Positions 44,921 through 50,895 of a stretch of DNA of 50,895 nucleotides are shown in pieces. The stretch spans positions 1-50,895 of the forward strand of contig JAFXPY010000054.1 in NCBI GenBank assembly GCA_017527495.1, read 5' to 3'. A model generated the notes under the pieces. That model worked only from the letters and a program-made list of their open reading frames with translations. It made no database searches and was not told the origin of the DNA. The position numbers and the translations under genes are program-made. Origin of the DNA: Paludibacteraceae bacterium. Its GTDB lineage: Bacteria; Bacteroidota; Bacteroidia; Bacteroidales; Paludibacteraceae. Every line of letters starts with the position of its first letter. Within the stretch, counting starts at the first letter, position 1.

Positions 44921-46168
44921 ATGTCAGTAGTAAAACCTTTCAAGGGTGTTCGCCCACCCAAAGAGATTGCGGCTCGGTTGTCGAGTCGTCCTTATGATGT
45001 GCTCAATTCTGACGAAGCTCGTGCAGAAGCACAAGGTAACGAATTGTCGTTGTATCACATAATCAAGCCGGAGATTGATTTCCCCGTAGGCACAGATGAA
45101 CATGACGAACGCGTCTATCAAAAAGCCGTTGACAACTTCAATATGTTTCAGCAAAAGGGATGGCTTGTGCAAGACCCAAAAGAGTGTTACTACCTCTATG
45201 CTCAAACAATGAATGGCCGCACACAATATGGTTTTGTAGTTGCAGCATCTGTTGAGGAATACATGAACGGCAAAATCAAAAAACACGAATTGACACGCAA
45301 GGACAAAGAAGAAGACCGTATGAAACATGTCCGGGTGAACAATGCGAATATCGAACCCGTATTTTTTGCCTTTCGCAATCGCAAAGACCTCGATGATATA
45401 ATCAGAGAAATAAGCAGCAAAGAGCCTGAATACGATTTTGTGGCACCCCTTGATGGCTTTCGACACACTTTTTGGGTCGTTGATGACGATGTTACCATAG
45501 AGCGTATCACAAAAGCATTCGCCCAAATAGATGCTATGTACATAGCTGACGGACACCATCGTTCTGCAGCGGCTGCTCTTGTCGGAAACGAAAAACGACT
45601 CCAAAATCCGAACCATCGAGGTGACGAAGAATATAACTATTTTTTGGCAGTATGTTTCCCCGACAATCAACTTCAAATCATTGATTACAATCGACTTGTC
45701 AAAGACCTTAACGGTCTTACTGACGAAGAATTCATCGAAGCACTCAAAAAAGATTTCATCGTTGAACCCAAAGGCAGAGTGATATACTACCCAAAGAGTT
45801 TGCACAATTTCAGCCTATATCTCAATGGAATATGGTATTCACTGACAGCCAAAGAAGGTCGCTACAACGACAACGATCCTATTGGCGTACTTGATGTAAC
45901 CATATCATCAAATCTCATTCTCGACCAGATTCTTGGAATAAAAGATTTGCGCACCGACAAACGAATTGATTTCGTTGGTGGAATTCGCGGTTTAGAAGAG
46001 CTTAAACGCCGTGTTGATAGCGGAGAAATGCGGGTGGCACTTGCTCTCTACCCTGTAACGATGAAACAACTCATGGACATAGCCGACAGCGGCAACATAA
46101 TGCCTCCAAAGACAACATGGTTCGAACCAAAACTCAGAAGTGGATTGATTATTCATAAATTATCATAA
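44921..46168 (+). CDS. DUF1015 family protein
   Basis: This 415-aa cytoplasmic protein begins VVKPFKGVRPPKEIAARLSS, and includes SRPYDVL and the strongly conserved IADGHHRSAAA. That string gives the family (PF06245) its look of a phosphate- or nucleotide-binding enzyme. The function is not established. In many Bacteroidota it is next to serine biosynthesis genes, and related proteins have been described as a putative HTH/kinase group. Here it lies between bactofilin and the PorE-like gene. The length is normal. Confidence 0.9.
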   Translation: MSVVKPFKGVRPPKEIAARLSSRPYDVLNSDEARAEAQGNELSLYHIIKPEIDFPVGTDEHDERVYQKAVDNFNMFQQKGWLVQDPKECYYLYAQTMNGRTQYGFVVAASVEEYMNGKIKKHELTRKDKEEDRMKHVRVNNANIEPVFFAFRNRKDLDDIIREISSKEPEYDFVAPLDGFRHTFWVVDDDVTIERITKAFAQIDAMYIADGHHRSAAAALVGNEKRLQNPNHRGDEEYNYFLAVCFPDNQLQIIDYNRLVKDLNGLTDEEFIEALKKDFIVEPKGRVIYYPKSLHNFSLYLNGIWYSLTAKEGRYNDNDPIGVLDVTISSNLILDQILGIKDLRTDKRIDFVGGIRGLEELKRRVDSGEMRVALALYPVTMKQLMDIADSGNIMPPKTTWFEPKLRSGLIIHKLS

Positions 46169-46174
46169 TATAAA

Positions 46175-48247
46175 TTGAAACGCAATACATTATATATAGT
46201 TTGTTTTCTGTTGGTAAGCTTATTGTGGAGTTCTTGTAGCACATCACAGCGAATAAAACGCGCTGACAAACGCTATGAGATAGGTGAATATTATGCTGCC
46301 GGCGAGATGTATCGCAAAATATACGGTTCTCTAAAACAAAAAGAAAAAAAACTGCGTGGTGAAGTTGCATTCAAGCAAGGTGAATGCTATAGGGCAATCA
46401 ATCATAGTCGCGCTGTAAAAGCCTATCAAAATGCTATCAAGAACAAGTATGAGGACCCTATTGTTTTCTTGCGTTTAGCTCAGTGTTTGATGTATCAGGG
46501 CAAATATTCTGACGCAGCAAAAAACTATCAGACTTACATAGAATTAGTGCCGGACGACTATCGCGGTCAGGCCGGACTATATGCTTGCAAGAACATACCC
46601 GACTGGAAAAAACAAGGCAGCCGCTACAAAATATCGCTTGCAACAGATTTCAACGACAAACGGTCGAGCACTTTCTCGCCGATGTTTATAGGTGAGAATT
46701 ATGACGCATTGATGTTCACTTCCAATCGCTCTAAAGCAACACGCAAAATGCGTCAGAATAGTCCGATTACAGGCACAACAATCAATGGTCTGTACACCAC
46801 ACGCAAAAACGCTACAGGCAAATGGGAAGAAATAGAGAAACCTGAAGGTCTCTATGATGACGAAGAAGAGGCTGCGGCTGAGGATGACTCACGCAGAACA
46901 GCTGGTGGTGGCGAAAGAGAAGGGCAACCCATAAAGGTTGGTGGGTCAAAGGATGCTGACATGGGAGTTTGCACCTTCACCGCCGACGGACAAGTGATGT
47001 ATTTCACATGGTCGAAGCCAATACGTGGCTTTGACTTCGGTTCAAAGATATTTCAATCAACCCGTACCGGCGGCGAATGGGGCGAGCCGCAAGAGATAAA
47101 ACTATTCGTCGACAGCACCATAAGTGTCGGACATCCGTCTGTTTCTGCTAATGGCGACACACTCTATTTTGTGTCTGACGCACCCGATGGCATAGGCGGC
47201 AAAGACATTTGGATGGCAGAGCAAATTGATGGTCAGTGGACTAATGTTACCAATTTAGGAACTGAAATCAATACTGCCAACGACGAGATGTTTCCCTACT
47301 ATCGCGGAAATGGCGAACTCTATTTCTCATCCAATGGTCATGCCGGGTATGGCGGACTTGACATATTCAAAGCTGTATTTGCAGACTCTACAATAGCACT
47401 CTATAATATGGGTATGCCTTTCAACTCTATGGGGGACGACTTTGGTATTTGTTTTGAAGGAAAAAACGAAATGGGCTATTTCTCCTCAAACCGCAATCAG
47501 AAAAAAGGCTACGACAATATATATCGCTTTGAATTGCCTGAATTAATTTATATGATAGAAGGCAAAGTAACGGATTTAAACAATGAACCTATTGACAAAG
47601 TTACGATTCGTTTGATTGGTAATGACGGCACAAACGCTAAGATACAAGCCAAAAAAGACGGAACCTACAAACTGAAATTGGCCAAAGACGTGAAATATGT
47701 CATGCTTGCTTCTGCACGAGGCTATCTCAACCAAAAACAAGAACTTAACACCGAAGGACAAAACGACAGCAAGACATACGAACAAAATTTCTCGCTTTCG
47801 CCAATAAGCAAACCGGTAACGATGAACAATGTCTTCTACGAATTTGCCAAATGGGACATCACGCCTGAGTCAGAAACAGAACTTCGCACATTGGTAAAAC
47901 TACTGCAAGACAACCCCAACATAACCATAGAGCTCTCTGCCCATACAGATAAAGTAGGTGATGCACAAAGCAACAAGACGCTCTCAGAAAAGCGTGCACA
48001 ATCTGTGGTTAATTTCCTCATCGAAGCCGGAATAGACAAAGAAAGACTTACCCCGGTTGGATATGGCGAAGAAAAACCGGTCGTAGTGGATGCCACTCTA
48101 CACAAAAAATACGATTTCCTGCCTATAGACCAAGCTCTTGACGAAACATTTATTGACTCACTAACTCCTGAACAACAAGAGATAGCCAATCAAATCAACC
48201 GCCGAACAGAATTCAAAGTACTCAAAACAACATATAAACTCTACTGA
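46175..48247 (+). CDS. porE: OmpA-family lipoprotein, PorE-like (type IX secretion)
   Basis: This 690-aa outer-membrane-anchored lipoprotein has the domain order of PorE. After a lipobox (LLWSSC, Cys21) come TPR repeats (about 25-140), a PD40/WD40-like propeller (about 150-440, with NGELYFSSNGHAGYGG) and a CarboxypepD regulatory domain (about 455-540). The OmpA peptidoglycan-binding domain (about 555-690) has ELSAHTDKVGD and the closing NRRTEFKV. PorE links the T9SS PorK/N ring or PorV complex to peptidoglycan. It starts at TTG 46175. No ATG precedes the lipobox, and a stop at 46166 closes the frame. It couples to the next gene by TGATG. The symbol rests on domain order only. Confidence 0.78.
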   Translation: MKRNTLYIVCFLLVSLLWSSCSTSQRIKRADKRYEIGEYYAAGEMYRKIYGSLKQKEKKLRGEVAFKQGECYRAINHSRAVKAYQNAIKNKYEDPIVFLRLAQCLMYQGKYSDAAKNYQTYIELVPDDYRGQAGLYACKNIPDWKKQGSRYKISLATDFNDKRSSTFSPMFIGENYDALMFTSNRSKATRKMRQNSPITGTTINGLYTTRKNATGKWEEIEKPEGLYDDEEEAAAEDDSRRTAGGGEREGQPIKVGGSKDADMGVCTFTADGQVMYFTWSKPIRGFDFGSKIFQSTRTGGEWGEPQEIKLFVDSTISVGHPSVSANGDTLYFVSDAPDGIGGKDIWMAEQIDGQWTNVTNLGTEINTANDEMFPYYRGNGELYFSSNGHAGYGGLDIFKAVFADSTIALYNMGMPFNSMGDDFGICFEGKNEMGYFSSNRNQKKGYDNIYRFELPELIYMIEGKVTDLNNEPIDKVTIRLIGNDGTNAKIQAKKDGTYKLKLAKDVKYVMLASARGYLNQKQELNTEGQNDSKTYEQNFSLSPISKPVTMNNVFYEFAKWDITPESETELRTLVKLLQDNPNITIELSAHTDKVGDAQSNKTLSEKRAQSVVNFLIEAGIDKERLTPVGYGEEKPVVVDATLHKKYDFLPIDQALDETFIDSLTPEQQEIANQINRRTEFKVLKTTYKLY

Positions 48248-48714
48248 TGAAAAAAATTCTTACATATAGCATAGTTTTAATGTTTGTTGTTGGTAGCATC
48301 GGTTGCAAACGAATGAAAGATTTGGTTGTTGGCGGTTGGCAGACAACAGATTCATTCTACAATATTGACAGCGAAGGCAGTCCGCTGACCTACAAAGCCT
48401 CAATAGCGTTAGAGTTGAATCAGGACAAGACATATACAATGCAAATCACATATTTGGGCAACCTTTCGGCAGAGTTGAGAGAATTTATAACCGAAAAACA
48501 ATTAATTGTGAGCGACCAATGGGTCAGAAATATGGATAATATCGAACTTAAACCATACGGAATTTTCGACATCACATATTTCGATTCTAATACGCTTCAT
48601 CTACAAGGTAAATGGCCTCTCGCCGGTCGTCAGATTGATGAACTACAACTCGGAGGCGATGAGCGAAAAGAAGCAATGACAAAAAATGTAGAATTAAAAT
48701 TCAAACGAAAATAG
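48247..48714 (+). CDS. small lipoprotein downstream of the PorE-like gene
   Basis: This 155-aa predicted lipoprotein has the signal MKKILTYSIVLMFVVGSIGC (Cys20). The mature part is beta-rich and lipocalin-like in pattern (VVGGWQTTDSFYN at the start, then repeating strands ending NVELKFKRK). No family is recognised with certainty. Its start shares its A with the TGA of the PorE-like gene, so the two are translated together. A role in the same envelope assembly is possible. Confidence 0.72.
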   Translation: MKKILTYSIVLMFVVGSIGCKRMKDLVVGGWQTTDSFYNIDSEGSPLTYKASIALELNQDKTYTMQITYLGNLSAELREFITEKQLIVSDQWVRNMDNIELKPYGIFDITYFDSNTLHLQGKWPLAGRQIDELQLGGDERKEAMTKNVELKFKRK

Positions 48715-48717
48715 ATT

Positions 48718-49512
48718 ATGCAACAATATCTCTCTATATTAAATAAGGTACTTACAGAAGGAACACTGAAACAAGATCGTACAGGAACAGGCACCTTGTC
48801 TGTTTTTGGACATCAAATGCGTTTTAACCTTCAGGATGGTTTTCCGTTGGTAACGACAAAAAAACTTCATCTGAAATCAATCATTTACGAGTTGTTGTGG
48901 TTTCTGCAAGGCGACACCAATGTTAAATACTTACAAGAACATGGCGTAAGAATCTGGAACGAGTGGGCTCGCGAAGATGGCGATTTAGGTCCGATTTATG
49001 GCTATCAATGGCGTTCGTGGCCAGATTATAACGGCAACCATATCGACCAAATTCAACAAGTCATTGACACTATAAAAAACAATCCCGACTCGCGCCGAAT
49101 TATAGTCAGTGCTTGGAATGTTGGTCAGATTGAACAGATGGCCCTTCCACCCTGTCACTCTTTGTTCCAATTCTATGTTGCCGACGGCAAACTAAGTCTG
49201 CAACTCTACCAACGAAGTGCCGACTTGTTTTTAGGCGTACCTTTCAATATTGCATCCTATGCTCTTTTGCTGCAAATGGTGGCACAAGTTACGGGACTGC
49301 AACCATTTGAGTTTATACACACACTCGGAGATGCACATATCTACACCAATCATATTGAACAAGTAAAACTCCAACTTACACGCGAACCACGGCCACTACC
49401 TAAAATGATTATCAATCCTGATGTAAAAAACATATTCGATTTCAAATACGAAGACTTTGAATTGCAAGATTATAACCCTCACCCACATATCCCCGGTATT
49501 GTGGCAGTGTGA
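48718..49512 (+). CDS. thyA: thymidylate synthase
   Basis: ThyA methylates dUMP to dTMP with methylene-tetrahydrofolate, producing dihydrofolate. Seen in 264 aa: [12 protein letters not shown] (dUMP phosphate Arg), the nucleophile Cys146 in [31 protein letters not shown] and a C-terminal ending in PGIVAV. The length equals that of the E. coli enzyme. folA follows after a 61-bp repeat, giving the classic thyA-folA pair that recycles folate. Confidence 0.98.
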   Translation: MQQYLSILNKVLTEGTLKQDRTGTGTLSVFGHQMRFNLQDGFPLVTTKKLHLKSIIYELLWFLQGDTNVKYLQEHGVRIWNEWAREDGDLGPIYGYQWRSWPDYNGNHIDQIQQVIDTIKNNPDSRRIIVSAWNVGQIEQMALPPCHSLFQFYVADGKLSLQLYQRSADLFLGVPFNIASYALLLQMVAQVTGLQPFEFIHTLGDAHIYTNHIEQVKLQLTREPRPLPKMIINPDVKNIFDFKYEDFELQDYNPHPHIPGIVAV

Positions 49513-49516
49513 GTCG

Positions 49517-49567
49517 GATTTGAAGATTTGAAGATTTCTCACTTCTAACATCTAACTTCTAACATCT
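49517..49567. repeat. compound repeat between thyA and folA
   Basis: GATTTGAAGATTTGAAGATT octamers run directly into reversed heptamers (TTCTCACTTCTAACATCTAA). Both families are thus found fused at one site. It fills nearly the whole thyA-folA gap. Confidence 0.88.
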
Positions 49568-49573
49568 ACAACA

Positions 49574-50068
49574 ATGATTTCAATAATAGTAGCAATTGAC
49601 GAACATAACGCCATAGGCAGAAAAGGACAACTCCTTTGCCATTTACCCAACGACCTGAAGCATTTCAAAGACATTACTTCCGGTCATACAGTCATTATGG
49701 GAAAAAACACATACTTGTCGCTCCCTAAACGCCCCCTACCCAATCGCACCAATATAGTGATCACAGATGTGGCAGGTGAGCAACTTGAAGGCGCAACAAT
49801 GGCATATAGTATAGACGAAGCACTTCAGTTTGTCAATCCGGACGAAGAAGCATTTATCATTGGTGGAGGAATGATATATCGTCAATTTATGGAAAATGGT
49901 TTTACCGATAAATTGTATATCACACATATAGACTATAAATGGGACGACGCGGACACATTTTTTCCTGCAATAGACCCCGACATTTGGTTGCCTGTAAGAA
50001 GTGAAAAACAAGAAGCTGACGAAAAAAATCCATATACACACCACTTTGTTGAATATATCAAACGATGA
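49574..50068 (+). CDS. folA: dihydrofolate reductase
   Basis: FolA reduces dihydrofolate with NADPH. Seen in 164 aa: the N-terminal ISIIVAIDEHNAIGRKGQL, the catalytic Asp27 in LPNDLKHF, IMGKNTYLSLP and the NADPH-binding IIGGGMIYRQFM. Its last codons overlap the next gene by 4 nt (ATGA). The context with thyA confirms the role. Confidence 0.97.
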   Translation: MISIIVAIDEHNAIGRKGQLLCHLPNDLKHFKDITSGHTVIMGKNTYLSLPKRPLPNRTNIVITDVAGEQLEGATMAYSIDEALQFVNPDEEAFIIGGGMIYRQFMENGFTDKLYITHIDYKWDDADTFFPAIDPDIWLPVRSEKQEADEKNPYTHHFVEYIKR

Positions 50069-50370
50069 AATTACAAGACCTTTGGAACGGAACACGTAAG
50101 TGGATACTCAATAAGTATGTCGTAACAATAGTGATATTCGCTATCGTTATGACTTTTTGCGGACAACACAGCTTTATCAATAGATACAAAAACCAAAAAA
50201 AGATAAAGCAACTCGAACAAGAGATTGAAACATATAACAAAAACATAGAAACTAACGAACGCAAAATCAATGAATTGGAGAGCAATCAAGAAAGCCTCGA
50301 AAAATTTGCACGCGAACAATATCTAATGAAGCAAGAAGGGGAAGATATATATTTGGTTGAAGAAGAATAA
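50065..50370 (+). CDS. FtsB/DivIC-family septum formation protein
   Basis: This 101-aa bitopic membrane protein has a short cytoplasmic N-terminus, one transmembrane helix (about 20-36, VVTIVIFAIVMTFCG) and a periplasmic coiled coil (about 42-80). It ends with the conserved-looking EKFAREQYLMKQEGED. The layout and the REQYLMK-type motif fit FtsB/DivIC, which bridges FtsL and FtsQ at the division site. It is coupled to folA by ATGA. Confidence 0.85.
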   Translation: MKLQDLWNGTRKWILNKYVVTIVIFAIVMTFCGQHSFINRYKNQKKIKQLEQEIETYNKNIETNERKINELESNQESLEKFAREQYLMKQEGEDIYLVEEE

Positions 50371-50390
50371 GCAATATTACTTTTAGAGAC

Positions 50391-50738
50391 ATGGAATTTA
50401 TAGCCGACAAAAAAAATGCAATAGCAACGATCATAAGCTATCTGCTACTTATAACGGGCATAGTACTGATTTTTTTCAAGTCAATACCAATCCTTGTACC
50501 GGCAATAGTGTTTGGAATAGGTACGCTGATTGCAAATATTGAAGCTTTCTATATAGCCATCAAAAACAAAACAACAGACATTAGAATAAGCAGATTACAC
50601 AGAATAAACTTTCTTTCAACACTAACACTCGATATAGCCACAGCAATGATCTACACAGGTAGCTCATCATGGGTGGCAATGGTTATACTTTTTGTTCTAC
50701 TGAAAGTATTTTTAGTGTTTAGATGGAAAGAAAAGTGA
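50391..50738 (+). CDS. small membrane protein, four predicted helices
   Basis: This 115-aa hydrophobic protein has segments at about 13-30, 33-55, 75-90 and 94-110, and short charged loops (KNKTTDIRISRLHRIN). I do not recognise the family. It follows the FtsB-like gene by 20 nt and could share its transcript. Its stop codon TGA lies in GAAAAGTGAAAGGGGAA, the same string that ends the RAYT transposase gene. Confidence 0.65.
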   Translation: MEFIADKKNAIATIISYLLLITGIVLIFFKSIPILVPAIVFGIGTLIANIEAFYIAIKNKTTDIRISRLHRINFLSTLTLDIATAMIYTGSSSWVAMVILFVLLKVFLVFRWKEK

Positions 50739-50895
50739 AAGGGGAATAGAATTGAGAAGTAAGACCGCTGCGCTGTAAGAAGTAAGAAATAGAATTAAGA
50801 AGTAAGACCGCTGCGCTGTAAGAAGTAAGAAATAGAATTGAGAAGTAAGACCGCTGCGCTGTAAGAAGTAAGAAATAGAATTAAGAAGTAAGACC
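50739..50895. repeat. 43-bp tandem repeat array running off the window
   Basis: The GACCGCTGCGCTG core occurs at 50763, 50806 and 50849, with a fourth starting at 50892, so the period is exactly 43 bp. Between cores are heptamers (GTAAGAAGTAAGAA) and ATAGAATTR. Spacing sequences are almost identical, so it is not a CRISPR. The array starts right at the preceding gene's stop codon. Confidence 0.92.

Noticed and set aside
44924-45805. Long open frame (293 codons) opposite the DUF1015 gene
   Set aside because: The DUF1015 frame has conserved motifs such as IADGHHRSAAA. The opposite frame has none and is Cys/Phe-rich as expected from antisense reading.
50739-50895. CRISPR-like array
   Set aside because: The 43-bp units recur with nearly the same intervening sequence, so there are no unique spacers. 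There are no cas genes.

Overview
The window is a chromosomal segment of an anaerobic member of the Bacteroidota, most likely order Bacteroidales. The support is: promoters of the TTTG-N19/20-TAnnTTTG type, weak Shine-Dalgarno use, a type IX secretion cargo (C-terminal sorting domain) and a PorE-like protein, the Bacteroidales/spirochaete-type V-ATPase operon with a DUF2764 gene, and the succinate-to-propionate genes (methylmalonyl-CoA epimerase plus a Na+-translocating methylmalonyl-CoA decarboxylase). No rRNA, tRNA or CRISPR array was seen.

Layout. 1-15725 is read rightward: lpdA-mnmA-small gene; an OhrR-like regulator; a GT4 glycosyltransferase-fabD-aspS-holin-like operon; an 850-bp AT-rich repeat region ending in a sigma-54-type promoter for lon; a T9SS cargo; and an acidic protein-acyltransferase-GT2 operon. 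15862-44347 is read leftward: a Y1/REP-associated (RAYT) transposase fused to an extra C-terminal domain, ruvC, dnaE, ettA and a lipoprotein gene; the V-ATPase operon (E-DUF2764-A-B-D-[zeta-like kinase + 53-aa partner]-I-K); a CapA-like gene and an esterase; the methylmalonyl-CoA decarboxylase operon (mce-mmdA-gamma-BCCP-mmdB); and valS with a CobW-type zinc GTPase. 44537 to the end is read rightward again: bactofilin, DUF1015, PorE-like, lipoprotein, thyA, folA, ftsB-like and a membrane protein.

How it fits together. The methylmalonyl-CoA decarboxylase should export Na+. The V-ATPase K subunit carries all the residues that bind Na+ in Enterococcus NtpK. The two operons, 3 kb apart, therefore look like two halves of one sodium cycle.

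The most unusual material is outside or between ordinary genes. (1) Short tandem repeats rich in stop codons sit exactly at the 3' ends of about ten genes, often supplying the stop codon, and in two cases supply the start of a gene. (2) A 211-bp nested-hairpin element occurs twice around lpdA-mnmA. (3) A RAYT transposase with a DprA/SLOG-like C-terminal domain has GCAGAT-N3-ATCTGC palindromes next to and inside it. (4) A zeta-toxin-like kinase and small partner are embedded in the V-ATPase operon. (5) lon has a near-perfect sigma-54 promoter preceded by long direct repeats that could be activator sites. (6) The decarboxylase biotin carrier has two biotinyl domains.
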